A stretch of 64,000 nt of DNA from Termitomyces sp. T153 (lineage: Eukaryota > Basidiomycota > Agaricomycetes > Agaricales > Lyophyllaceae), in contig JACKQL020000034.1 in NCBI GenBank assembly GCA_018296165.2, positions 1-64,000 of the forward strand, written 5' to 3'. The position numbers were made by a program, and so were the translations under genes. Position 1 is the stretch's first letter. Each line of letters begins with the position of its first letter. The notes beneath the pieces were generated by a model. It made no database searches. It worked only from the letters and a program-made list of their open reading frames with translations, and was not told the DNA's origin. This document shows, in pieces, positions 22,769 through 34,400 of this stretch.

Positions 22769-23765
22769 AGTCTTGATATTATGTCAGGTTCTGCAGACCA
22801 TGGGGGCTCAGCTTAACTGGTCAAGTCCTTACTAGGTGGACACAATGTCCTGCACTTATAACCTAGTGTTCCAGAAAGGTCCAGACATCAGATACTTGTG
22901 AGGGAAGGTTTGGGAAAGTGGTCCAAGTAAGCCCAAGGTGGTCCAGGGAAGTCTAAGACAAGTTACAAGGAGGGTTGGGCTTGGGGGTGTGTCAGGCACA
23001 AGTCCAGAGGCAAGTATTGAGGGTGTAGTATAAGCAGGGGTTACATGAGTGATGGGAGTAGGACCAGAGATTGATGAGGGATCAATTAGTTTTGATGTGT
23101 TCCAGGGCCAAGTGTAGGATGAGGTCCAGAGTTAGCTATGAATGTACAAGTCATAAATAAATGAATGAAGATTGTAACAGAGTTAGAGTTGAAAGGAGTT
23201 CAGGCACATATGAAAGGAAACAGAGCAGATGAGTCAAGATGGAGTCAAGACAAGACAGAGACAAGAATGAGATAGATTGATAGATTGAATGAGACACAAG
23301 ACTAGAGACAAAAATAGAGACAAAGCCAGAAAATATAACAAACACAGATGTAAGTAGGTAATATCAAGACTACTGTAGCAGATATTGCTCTACAGTTTAT
23401 ATACTAACTACTGGGATTCCTCTAGGGGCTGCAGGTCTAAAAGTGGGGTCAGCAGGGCTGTGCAAGCCTGGCAGGTGTCTGTTCTGATTAGGCAGGCCAT
23501 GGTGACACATTGGTGTGGGTCCACAGTGTGTGCTAGAGTTCCTGGGAGGCATTGGGAATATCTGGGGGCTCAGAAGAGAATGGGGGGAGTGACAGAGCTT
23601 GCCAAGGGCTGTTGGTATTTGCCAGGAAGGGTGTTGGAGTTAGCTGGGGCAAGTGCTGTGGATGAACAAAGGTTGTAGTAAGTCAAGGGGGTGCTGGCAG
23701 GTTGTCTAGGTATTTGGGGTGTGCAGGGAGGAGGTCCAGAAGTTCCAGAATGCATTGTTGTGACA
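22769..23765 (-). repeat. G1 5' LTR (22782-23765) with self-complementary primer site
   Basis: 984 bp with TGTCA/TGACA termini. Directly beside it, 22769-22781 reads AGTCTTGATATTA. Its exact reverse complement, TAATATCAAGACT, lies inside the LTR at 23359-23371, just downstream of the TATA region (about 23399-23405) in element sense. The 13 nt match fits Tf1-like self-priming. The same layout recurs at 38225-38237 and 38807-38818. Confidence 0.8.
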
Positions 23766-23965
23766 GTCTCCATCATTGTCCACAAAGGAAAACAGTGCTG
23801 TTGCTGCAATAACAGCATTGTTGCAGTCCTCAGAGACTTTCACAGATAGGTGTAATAAAGTATCTGCAACCACATTATCCTCATCCTTGATGTATACAAT
23901 CTTATAGTCAAATTGACTTCAAAATTGCATCTAATGAGCCTGTCTCCATAACAGATTAGCCTGTC
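23766..23965 (-). mobile_element. Ty3/Gypsy G3 RNase H C-terminus
   Basis: The minus strand encodes FDYKIVYIKDEDNVVADTLL (about 23930-23870), the typical end of Gypsy RNase H. It is probably the same family as the integrase piece at 10.4-10.8 kb. Confidence 0.6.
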
Positions 23966-24690
23966 TCCATGCCAAATCACATTGCATCCAAGCAGACCTG
24001 GATTGAGTATCTTGGGCTGATTATCTTGCACAGAGCTGTGAAGATAGACTTGGTGAAGGTGGCAGGTGTTGCAGAGTGGCCAGAGCCCAAGAACAAGAAG
24101 GAAGTGCAGGCCTTTCTAGACTTTGCCAACTTCTACTCAAAGTTCATCCAGGACTTCTTGCATCATGCCCACCCTCTATTCAACCTCACTACAAAGGACA
24201 CTGCCTGGAGCTGGAGGCCTCCAGAGCAGATGGCCTTTGACACTCTCAAGCATGCTGTCACCTCTGGACCAGTCCTCCTCTTTCCAGATGACAACTCTCT
24301 CTTTCAGGTGGAAGCCAACAGTTTTTAGAGTTTGGACAGATCACAAGAACCTTGAATACTTCTGGACAGCTAAGAAGCTCAACCACCACCAAGCCTGATA
24401 GTCTCTCTATCTACCCAATTTTAACTTCTTGTTGCATCACAAGCCAGGCCAGAGTATGGGGAAGCCAGATGCTCTGTCCTGAAAACTGGACAATAGTACT
24501 GGAGGAGATAACAATAGCAACATTGTGCTCCTCTGCCCTGAATTGTTTGTGATCCAAGCTATGGAAGGTCTAGCTATTGAGGGAGCAGAGATGAATGTCC
24601 TTCAGGACATCCAATGTGGGAATCAGAATGGTCAGCAGGAAGAACTTGTTGTCCAGACAGCCCAGGCACTGAAGTTGGGATGCACCACTG
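23966..24690 (+). mobile_element. Ty3/Gypsy G2 RT connection to RNase H, forward
   Basis: The plus strand contains WIEYLGLIILHRAVKIDLVK, KKEVQAFLDFANFYSKFIQD and GPVLLFPDDNSLFQVEA, then VWTDHKNLEYF. The RNase H-integrase spacer follows (ALNCL frame, then EGLAIEGAEMNVLQDI, EELVVQTAQAL). Reading stops at about 24690 against a Copia piece. Its integrase continuation is found, inverted, at 27645-26272. Confidence 0.8.
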
Positions 24691-25964
24691 TGTTTTGGGG
24701 GCAACAAAGTGAGTGAATTATCAGTGTGATAGAGTCTGCAGATTGTGGGAACATAACCAATGACTTGGCATTGAGGCTTAGAGCTGCAAACAACACATGT
24801 TTTATCCTTGATGAGGAGGGAGCACCCAGCTTGATCAAGACATGACATGGAGACAAGCATGAACACTATTTGTGGTGTAAAATATACTTTCTTTAGTAGG
24901 ATGGGAACTAACTTTTCTTCTTCTCTCATTGGCAAGCAGATTCAAAGATCTCCTCTTCTGATGGCACTAAAGGTATGTCTATTAGCAGTGTGGATAGGTT
25001 CAGAATTGATTTCCTGATAGTTTAGGAACTTTTTGCAAGAATGGTGAGAAATAGCTGCTGGCACTGCAATCAATGATAATACTGGCAGAGGGGGATGCAG
25101 CATGGGCTTCATGGCTGTGTCCAGACATAACAGTGAGTGCAATGTTATTGCCAGTATTATTGTCAGAGTTATCAATAGTGATAAAAGTGAGAAAGGCATA
25201 ATTTTTGTCTTTTTCTTTAGTCTCAGCAGCATTAGCTGATTTTGACTTGTCCATCTTATCCTTGCCCTTTCCTTTATGCTTTTTCAGCCACCAATTGGGT
25301 GCTTTGCCAGCCATACCTCTGCCATCCTCAAAACATTGATTGTTGGTGTGTCCATCCTTGTTGCAGTTACTGCAATGATGCTTCTCCTTATTTTTCCCCT
25401 TGTCTTTAGATTTGCTTTTATTGTCCTTGGAGTTGCCTCAAGCTTTGGTATGTGCTGCAATCATTGCCTCATGTCAGCAATTGATGTTGCTTTCAATAGC
25501 CACACTATTTGCCTTATTGTTGAGGTGCCAAATCAGATCTTGGCTGGTGACAGATTTACTAGAGATGCAAGCTCCAGTAGCAAGCATGGTGAAGAGGGGT
25601 TTATACAATGGAGTGAGGAACAAGAAAGTATGGATATAGCTGGCAAATGATGCATCAGAGATTGGACATCCAAGTTCAGCAAGACATTCCTTAATGATGA
25701 CCATGTTGACAAGGTGAGTACATATATCAGTTTCACTATTCTTGATATAACAGGTGTTTTGCAGTTGAGCAAGCAGGTCAGTCTTGTACATGGGTTCTTT
25801 GTTACTGTGGATCCATGCTAGTTTCTTTCAGACAGTGGCAAAACAATAATAAAATTGCAGACTTACACCTTAGTGAACAAAGAGCACTGAGGTTGACTGT
25901 AACAAAATAATAGAAACAAATGGTGTACATGATAATGTGTAGGTCCCATTGGCTATATTTGACA
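24690..25964 (-). mobile_element. Ty1/Copia element, 5' half (LTR, gag, protease), inverted
   Basis: Read right to left. The 5' LTR starts at 25964 (TGTCAAATATAG) and keeps only about 124 nt. A deletion near 25841 fuses it to gag. Gag (25830-25474) contains DLLAQLQNTCYI and LTPLYKPLFTML. A CCHC zinc knuckle with all ligands (CSNCNKDGHTNNQC) is near 25330-25370. The protease-like IIIDCSASSYF is near 25065 (usual DSGAS altered). The frame then runs to GAG-pre-integrase at about 24700. The other half is at 27646-30625. Confidence 0.88.
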
Positions 25965-27645
25965 AATCTGAGGTATATTAGCAAGGTAGTTGACAATACA
26001 AATGGTGACTAATCATCTAGCAGAGGGGAATTCAAAGAGAACAAGTCTCAGGATCCCTACTGCTCAGTATAGCACATCACTGGGTGGTGTAGGCATGGAA
26101 ATGACTGCACAGAAGGCTGGAGCTAGACCTAACTCTAGGGAGGTGCTTGACAAGGAACTACAGGAAGTTCTAAGGATTCCCAGAAATTTCTGAGAGTCTG
26201 AAACAAGCAGCAAAGACCACCATGAAGGTTGGAAATAGAAGTTGGAGGTTGGAAATAGAAGTCCTCTGACATCACCCCCTCTCTAGTGTGCAGCATCTCA
26301 ATGTATGGGGTAAAAGAAATTCCAGATTGCCTGGTCCACTAGTGAAATTGGATAGATCCCTTAGATAGCTTGCAGCATGTCTGGGTGCCTCCAGTGGAAC
26401 TCTCTAATCAGCTCCAATGCATGCATGTTCTCCCATAGTTCCTAGGAGATATCTTCAATTCCATAGCCTTTCCACTTTACTTTGTATTATAGCTGTTGTC
26501 AGAACAGATGACTATCTAGGATCTCTTTCATCTTGTACTCCTTGTTGTCATTGACTACCACTGGAGGTGGCAGAGGTGCTGGGCATTGCCCTGGATTAGG
26601 GTCCTTCAGGGCTGGAGTTAGCTTGACCATGTTAAACACTGGATGGAGCTGGCACATCCCCACAGGGACTAGATTCAATAGGCCAATGGCCCAACCTGCT
26701 ATTCTACCATAAAAGATCCTAATTGGCAGTGCAAGAGCTTTTTTGATGGTTGGATAGTTGCAATATCAGAAGCATCCAGATAGACCCAATTTCTGGGCTG
26801 ATACTTAGGCACCAGAGTTCTTCTGCAGTCATAATATTATGCCATGTTGTCCTTTGCCTTTGCCAGGGCTGCCCAAGCTTCTTCCTAAAACCTCTTCATC
26901 TGGTCCACAAACTTGTCCACTGCTTCATTCTCTAATGGCCAGGCCCAGAGTTCAAAGCCCATGTGTGGATGATGTTTGGTGTCCAGAAAGAAGGGCAAAA
27001 ACTGGGTGGCTGTGTGAACATGGTTATTGTACTGGAACTCAGCATCAGGGAGGAGTTTGTTCCAGTTGTTATGGTGCTCATTGCAGAAAAGGTGGAGGTA
27101 TTGCTTAAGCTCCTGATCCATGCATTTGGTCTGGCTATTGGACTGTGGGTAGTAGGCAGTGGAGGTGTGAAGCTTCACACCAAATAGTTGGTAGAGCTCT
27201 CAGATGAAGTCTGCTATGAATTGTGGCCTGCAGTCAGATATGTAGGCATCAGAGAAGCTATGGAGCTTCCAGATGTTTCTCTGGTATAAGTTCATGGCAC
27301 CCATGGCAGAGCAAGTGGTGTAAATAGGAATGAAGTGTGTTTGCTTGTCATACAGGTCCACCACTACTATGATGGCATTGTAATTGTGGGCATCAAGAAG
27401 CTCTACAATAAAGTCCACTAAAGTAACACTCCAGTGTTCTAAGAGGATGGGTTGGGGCTTGGTCTGGAGACAGAGATCACATGTACTGGTGTAGGACCCA
27501 ATGTACTGAAACATCTGTGGCCACCAGTAGTTGCAGAATACTAGCTCCAACATTTTCCATTGACCAGGATTTCTAGCAATTTGAGAGTTGTGGTGTTGCT
27601 CTACAATCCTTTAATGGAGCTCTGGGACAATCTCTGAGGGTCTAT
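25965..27645 (-). mobile_element. Ty3/Gypsy G2 integrase, chromodomain and partial 3' LTR, inverted
   Basis: Read right to left. The integrase zinc-binding segment is at about 27590-27470 (HHNSQIARNPGQWKMLELV, CDLCLQTK). The core is at 27440-27180 (LVDFIVELLDAHNYNAIIVVVD). The C-terminal domain and chromodomain traces lie at 26950-26440. The 3' LTR is at 26271-25965, cut by the Copia insertion. AATCT at 25965-25969 is one Copia target duplication. The missing 51 bp of the LTR sit at 30631-30681 in the other orientation. Confidence 0.85.
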
Positions 27646-30346
27646 TCATCTGTGTGGACAGACTTGGTGCCATTGTTAATGTAGTGTCCAAATCTATCAC
27701 TATCAGTGAGCTTTATTGTCAAATGGGGCATATTACTTATAAGGACTTATGGGAGGTGGTTTCCCTTAGGGTTATAACTGGCATTGAACTCAGTATGTCA
27801 TCCAAGCCTGAGTTCTGTGATGTGTGTGTCAAAGGAAAGGCACAACATCAGCCATTCCCAAAAAAGAGTGAAACAAAAGACACTCACTATGGAGAAAAGG
27901 TTGTTAGTGATCTATGGGGTCCTGCCCAGGTCAAATCACTTGGTGGAAGCACTTATTTGTATACTAATATCAATTTGTACATGTGTGAAGAGCATATTAC
28001 ATTCCTTGCACATAAATCCAACACTTTCAAAGTGAATCGCAATCATGAGTCTTGGATCAAAGTCCACTGCAATGCAAATATCAAGACCTATGGCTGTGAC
28101 AGAGGTGGTAAGTTCCTGACTACAGAGATGAAAGCTCATCAGGATGCCACCAGCACTGTTCAAGACCTCACTATCCATTATTCCTCCTAATCCAACAGTG
28201 TTGCTGAACATGCAAGTTGCACCATTTTCAAGGGAGCACATACAATGATGATCACATCAGGCCTCCTGAAATACCTCTGAGCAGAGGCCAAATGCCATAT
28301 GGTCTGGTTGAGAAATAGAACATTAACATGCACTATCCCTGACAATATAACACCATATCAAATAGCAACAGAAAACAATCCTGATGTTTTGAGAGTCCAC
28401 AAATGGGGTGCGCATGCTTACATTAAGTTGCACAAGACAGGAAAACTCGATTCAAAAGTTGAAAAAGGAAAATTTGTTGGTATTAACAACAAATTGAAGG
28501 GGTACAGAATATACTGGCTGGGTAAACATAAGATTTCTATTGAAAGAGATGTTTACTTTAGTAAGGAAGCAGCTCTCAGCCCAAATAACATCCAGATTGA
28601 GGGGGAGTGGGGCTTACCTACCAATCCAGACAATCTCCAAGTCTCAAAAGTCTCAAAACCCTCCAACACTCCAAATTCCTCACTCAAAATCCCTAGCACT
28701 CCTGACTCCTGACAGTGCCACCAGAGTTAAATCCATTGTCAAAAATCCTCCCCAGGCCAAGAAAGAACAAGACATGGTTAAAACCAATGAAAAATTGAAA
28801 ACCTGTCAAAATCACCACAAGACACTTCAGAAAATTCCAAGACCAAAGATTCACCATCTCCCAATGGCCCACACCTCAAGAAGCATTGAAACTCCTTCAC
28901 CAGCCCTCAACAGTTTGATCCTGCACAGTATGGCTGAGAACAACATGGAAATGCATCAAAAACTGCAAGATTTGTTGAATCAGCATTTATTGCTGACACC
29001 ACCAAAATCCTCAAGCCAAGCAAAGTCAAAATTGAAGGAGCAAGTGCTGAATGAATCCACAAGACTATAGAACATGTGTTAGCAGCCAGCAAAGATGTAC
29101 CAACAGTCAAAGAGGCAATCAATGGGAGTGAGAAAGAAAACTGGTCAGCCACCATCAAAGCCAAACTTGACCAAATTGAGAAGCTCAACACATGGAACAT
29201 TGTCAAAGCCCCCAAAGATGCCAATATCATTCCTTGCTGCTACATTGATGCTCACCACTGATATGAGGAAGTAGTCAACATATTCACTGATCTCAGCTAT
29301 ATAGTCTCTCAGGCTGACATAGCTGTCTTTTACAAAACTGACAGTGACAGTTACACCATTGTCACCACTGCCCCTAACAATTTTACCATTATTAGCAGCT
29401 CTACCAATGCCACCTTGTCAATAAAGAAACAGCTTGGCAAATGTTTTGAGATTGTAAATCTAAGCCCAATCAGTTGGCTATTTGGCATTAGTCTTACTCA
29501 AGATCTAAATGCCCATACCATTTCCCTTAGACAAGAAGCCTATGTGGAGCAGATCATTCAACACTTTGGCCTTGAAGATTCCCATATTGCTGTCAATCCC
29601 ATAGAGCCAGGAGCTGATTTCATACTAGATTCACTTTCAGTCTTACTCATTGTCCTTTCACTTGCAGATAAAACTTGTTATTGCAAAATGTTCAGCTCTC
29701 TCATGTATGCAGCTATCATGACATGTCCAAATATTGTGTATGCAGTCTCTATTCTGTCACAGTACTTGGATGCTCTCCAAGCAACCCACATGTTGGCTGT
29801 AACTCACATGTTTTGTTACCTCCATGGTACCTCAGGTATGAAACTTGTACTTGGAAGACCTGATCTTGAAATCTCAGGCTACTCTGATACTGATTGGGCC
29901 TCTCATCTCCATTTCCAGTTTTGCATTCTTTGTTGGATTTGGCACAGTGTCTTGGAGCTCAAAGAAACAATCTATCATCACTTTGTCTAGTACCAAGTCT
30001 GAATATGTCACTTTGATGCATGCTGCCAAAGACATTATTTGGATCCACAAATTACTTACTAATATTTCATTATTTCATTCTTTCTCTTTACCTACTAATC
30101 TCTACTGTGATAATCAAGGCACTATTTGACTTTCAAATGACACAACATTCCATGCTTGCACAAAGCATATCAACATTCATTTCCATTTCATATCAAACTG
30201 TCTCATTTGGCCATATCCAGATTCACTACATTCCCACTTTTAATATGATTGCCAATGTTTTCACCAAATCCCTTGCACATTTCAAGTTTGAAATGTTTTG
30301 CAAACTTCTTGGCATTGTATAGACTCATGTTCACATCAAGGGGGAG
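27646..30346 (+). mobile_element. Ty1/Copia element, 3' half (integrase, RT, RNase H)
   Basis: GAG-pre-integrase at 27700-27840 (ELYCQMGHITYKDL, FCDVCVKGKAQ). The integrase core is at 27890-28300 (VVSDLWGPAQVKSLGG; the DRGGEF motif is now DRGGKF), continuing to FVGINNKLKGYRIYW near 28500. RT at 29060-29700 has lost its first half and its VDD motif. RNase H is at 29860-30130 (YSDTDWAS, SSTKSEYVTLMHAAKDIIW, DNQGTI). A purine tract CAAGGGGGAG (30337-30346) precedes the LTR. Frames are broken in many places. Confidence 0.88.
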
Positions 30347-30625
30347 TGTTGAATATAGCTGATAGGACCTACACATTATCACATACACCATTTGTTTCTA
30401 TTATTTTGTTACAGTCACACCTCAGTGCTCTTTGTTCACTGAGGTGTAAGTCTGCATATTTTATTATTGTTTTATCTGTACTTACTTGAGTAGTACTCTT
30501 TCCATCTATTAAGGTATATACATACAATGATATTATAGTGCTCTTTGCTCACTGAGGCTACTCTTTCCATCTATTAAGTCCTAGTCATCATTCAAAACCT
30601 CCTGAGACTGGTCCTACCAGCAACA
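30347..30625 (+). repeat. Copia 3' LTR
   Basis: 279 bp, TGTTG to CAACA (perfect 5 bp inverted ends). It is followed by AGATT (30626-30630), the second target duplication, and then by the orphan 51 bp end of a G2 LTR (30631-30681). Confidence 0.9.
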
Positions 30626-30681
30626 AGATTTCCCTCTGCTAGCTGCATGATTGAGCCACTGCTCCTGGAGGTTGCCCTTAC

Positions 30682-31480
30682 AGGTTGACCTGACTGCTGG
30701 GGGCATGGGAGGAGGAGCTTCAGCAGGCAGGCAAGAATTGAGATGTGGCACAGTAGGAGCAGGGGGTTGCAGTGCAGAGGGCCACAGAGTGTTCTCTGAA
30801 GGTGCAGGAGTTGCAGAAACAGTTAATCTAGCTGGAGGTGCAAGCAGTAGAAGGAGCAGAGGGGTGATCAGAGCCTTTAGAGATAAGAGCACAGAAGGGG
30901 AAGGGCAGAAGGAGGTTTCCAAGGTGGGGGTGTCCCAGGCAGCAGAAGAGGCAGGGAGGAGGCACAAGAAGTGGCTAGTCAACAAGGCACTATCAGAGCA
31001 GGAGGCGATTATGTATGAATTTTATTTTTTTCTGCCTCCATCATTTCTAATACAATCCAACAGACTGGATCTGGGAGCACAGGATCTTACTTGACAGGGC
31101 ATCAGCTGTGCTTGCCTCAATCCAGGACAGTGTGGCATAGATGCCTGGAGACCTTCCTCCAGAGTTGGGGCAGGGTGTGGGATGGATGGGGCAGTTGCTT
31201 GTGGGACATTGGTGAGGGAATGTGGTGGAACCTGGATCATGGTGGAGTTAGCCACAGATGTGGAGGAGCCCTTATTCAGCTATTCCAAGATCCTGGCCAT
31301 AGTGGCAGCTCAAATGAAGATTGATCTGGTGGGGAGGGAGGCTCCAGAAAAGAAGAGGGGGTAAGGGGGGGGGGCCTTGGACTTTACTTTTCTTGCCATC
31401 ATATACTTTTTGCAGTCCCATCTTGTTGTATCTTGTAATTCATAGCTTGTGCATACTGTTTCCTGAGTTTCAACAGGGCT
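30682..31480 (-). other. Unrecognised Pro-rich minus-strand coding remnant
   Basis: Minus-strand frames 31492-31310, 31255-31022 and 30985-30614 together form a Pro/Ala/Ser-rich sequence (for example PPPYPLFFSGASLPTRSIFI). They are broken by a few stops or frameshifts. This is the flank in which the G2 copy now split by the inversion originally ended. The family is unknown. Confidence 0.35.
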
Positions 31481-34400
31481 GGTGTGAAACAACTTAAATT
31501 TCAGCTTTATGTAGAGGGATGAGAAAGTAAAAACATGCAGGAGGGCTACTCATGGGAGTTGAATCCCTAATGAATCCAGAGGCAGGAGTTATACCCACTA
31601 TTGCCATCTGTGTTGGCTAGTTCCAGGCATCCTAGGGCTTAGTGGGGTGCTGTTGGTGGAAGTTCCAGAATTAAGCAGGGGCTCTGGAGAGGATTTTTCA
31701 GAGTTCCCAAGGTATTGTCTTTGAGTCCATAGCCCTTCCAATGGACCAGATAGTGGGGTTGGCTGCAGACAAGGTGGGAGTCAAGAATTTGATCAACTTT
31801 GTAGTGATACTCATCCTCAACTTCAATAGGGGGCAGTCAGCTAGGGTGCTGACTGGAGAAGGGGTGCAGAGCATACTTTTTGAGGAGGCAGACATGGAAA
31901 ACAGGGTGGAGGCCTTTTAGTCCCAGAGGTAGGTTGAGCTTGTAGGCATGAGTTGAGACCTTCTGGAGGATCTTGAAGAGGCCAAGTTATTTGTGATCAA
32001 GCTTGACAGAAGGCCTCCAGGTCTTTATGTTGCATCGGTCAAGCCATACCAGAGTTCCAGGGAACCAGCAGGGGTGGGGTCATATCAGGTGTCAGCATGC
32101 TTGGAATATGCTTGATTGGCAGTGTCGATCTCATCTCGGAGGAACTGGTGGAGAGACCAGAAGTCTTCAGCAACTTTATGAGCAATGTGGAAGGGAATAT
32201 TTTTTGAGAGATAGTGTGAGCCAGGTGTTGTAGCCTTTGTTGGCATAGAAAGGGGAAACTCCAGTGGTGGAGTGAGGCATGTTATTATAAGTAAACTTAG
32301 GGAGAGAAGTTCTGCATGCCAGTTGTTCTGTAAATAGTTAATGTAGAGGCAGAGATACTGTTTCAAGGTCTGGTTTACTCATTTAGTCTGTCTGTCAGTC
32401 TCTAGGTGGTAGGTGGTCAATAGGTTAGTCTTGATTTCAAGAGCTTTGCATAACTATTGCCAGAAGCAGGAGATAAACAGAGGGCTATAGTCAGAGATGA
32501 TATTATCCAGGAGTCTGTGCTTGGAGAATATGTGCTTAAGGATTAGTTTGGCAAACTCTGGAGCATTGTTAGTGGTGTGGCAGGAGATGAAGAGGGCTTG
32601 TTTGGTGAGGCAGCAAATGATCACAAGAATTGCATTAAAGCCCTTGGAGTCAGGGAGTTCAACAATATAGCCTATCAATATTAAGGACTAGAGGTGGCAG
32701 CCAACAGAAAGGGGCTTCAGCAAGCTGTGGGGGCAATGGCAGGGTACTTTGGCCTGATGACATGGTTTGCAGGCCCTTACATATTGCATGACATCTTTCT
32801 TTATTCCTAGCCAAAAGTAAGTCTTAAAAATGAGCTGAAAAGTCATCAAATTCCTAGATGGCCTCAGAGTTTGTGATTGTAATGCTGTTAGAGTATGTCA
32901 AGGCAAATGGACTTGTGGTCCAGAGCATACATACATCTCTCCTGGAATAGTAGTTGGTGGTCCAGATATATCATGAAGGGTTGGTTGACTGCTGGCTTGT
33001 TGGCAGAGTTGTTGTGGTGGTTGTGCTGGGTAAAGAAGGAGTCTGGGGGTGCATTGTTGATTTGGTGGAGGATTCCTTCTTCATTCATAATCAGCATGGC
33101 ATGCAAATGCTCAGGAGGAATTACCATTCAATGGTTAAACACATTCTGCTCAACTTCAAACAACTTCTTTGAGTACATGTTAGGCCTTCAGATGAAAGTG
33201 TCAAGTTTTGTGCTAAGTTGTCCAGGGCAATAGTGGATGTTGAAGTCATGATTGGAGAAGATTTTGGACCAATGGGCTTGTCTGTGGCAGAGCTGCTTGG
33301 TGGTGGTGAAATACTGTAGGTTGTTGTGGCTAAAGTAGACTTGGATGTGGTGTATAGCTTCCTCAAGATAGGCCCTCCACTATTGGAAGGCTTCAATAAT
33401 GGCAAGAAGTTCCTTGTCATAGATGTCATAGTTGAGCTCTGTGGAGATATCAAACAGGTGTAGCAGGTAACAGAGTAGAGATCCTTTCCTCTGAAGTCCA
33501 ATTGGGAGAGTATTCTGGCAATGACACAGTTGGAGGCATTGCATTTGAGAACTATAGGCAGAGTGGGGTCAAAGTAGTGGAGAACTAGGATAGAGGTGAA
33601 GGCTTTCTTAAAGAGGGTGAATACACTTTGGCACTTGCTGTCCCAGTCCCAAGGGCTGTCCTTTTGAGTGAGCCGATTTAGAGGTTTGGTGATTCTGGAG
33701 TAGTTGTCAATAAACTGGCAATAGAAGTTAGCAAACCCTAGGAAAGGCTGTACCTCCTTGACATTCCAGGGCAGAGGCCAGTTGAAAATGGCCTTAACCT
33801 TGGCTGAGTCCATGCATATGCCATCTGGAGTGACAATAACTTCAAAGTATTTGGCCTCCATGGTGTGGAAGGAGCGCTTCTTGGGTTTAGTATGAAGGTG
33901 GTAGTCCTGGAGTTGTTCTAGGATGTTGTATATATGCTCCAGATGTTTCTCCAGTGAGTTTGAGTAAATCAGAATGTTGTCCAGATACACAATAACAAAA
34001 ATGTTGTTCATGACATGGAAGATGTCATTCATGAAGTACTGGAAGGTGGCAGGAGAATTAGTCATTCTGAAGAGGATCACTACATACTCAAAGAGGCTGT
34101 AGTGGATGCAGAAGGCAGTCTTCCATTCATGCCCCAAAGTGATCCAAATGTTATTGTTTTTGTAGCCAGAGCAGAGGTCTATTTTTGTATAGATCTTGGC
34201 ACTGTGGAGGTAGTCAACAAGATCTCCAATTAAGGAGAGAGGATACTGGTTCTTTTTTGTGACTTTGTTCAATTCCTGGTAATCAATACAGAGTCAGAGA
34301 GACCCATCCTTCTTCTTGACAAATAGAACCAGAGCTCTTGTGGTGGAGCTTGAGGGGCATATAAAACCTTTGCCATGCATGTTGTTGAGGTAGTCCTTTA

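Larger units (their letters stand above)
15570..22781 (-). mobile_element. Ty3/Gypsy G1 copy A, 5' part, with two solo LTRs inside
   Basis: Read right to left from the 5' LTR at 22782-23765. Gag is at about 22474-20380 (FDPNNSILLNWPAFTQEFSS, NLFNLWM, FIVWFEQEAYETGW). A damaged zinc knuckle lies near 20270-20310 (CILYGEQGYFISSC, with Cys and His ligands lost). The protease region is at 20160-19830 and 18709-18355. The pre-RT and RT domains are at 16840-15800 (EYHEFADVFSEGS, YLQLP-type polymerase sequence in broken frames), and RNase H starts near 15640. Solo LTRs at 17274-18349 and 18710-19824 interrupt it. The fusion to G2 integrase at about 15570 removes the rest of RNase H. Many stops are present. 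Confidence 0.85.

Noticed and set aside
33121..34272. Long open frame of 383 codons
   Set aside because: It is the G1 RT-RNase H with YLDN in place of YLDD, and its C-terminal part is out of frame; not a host gene.
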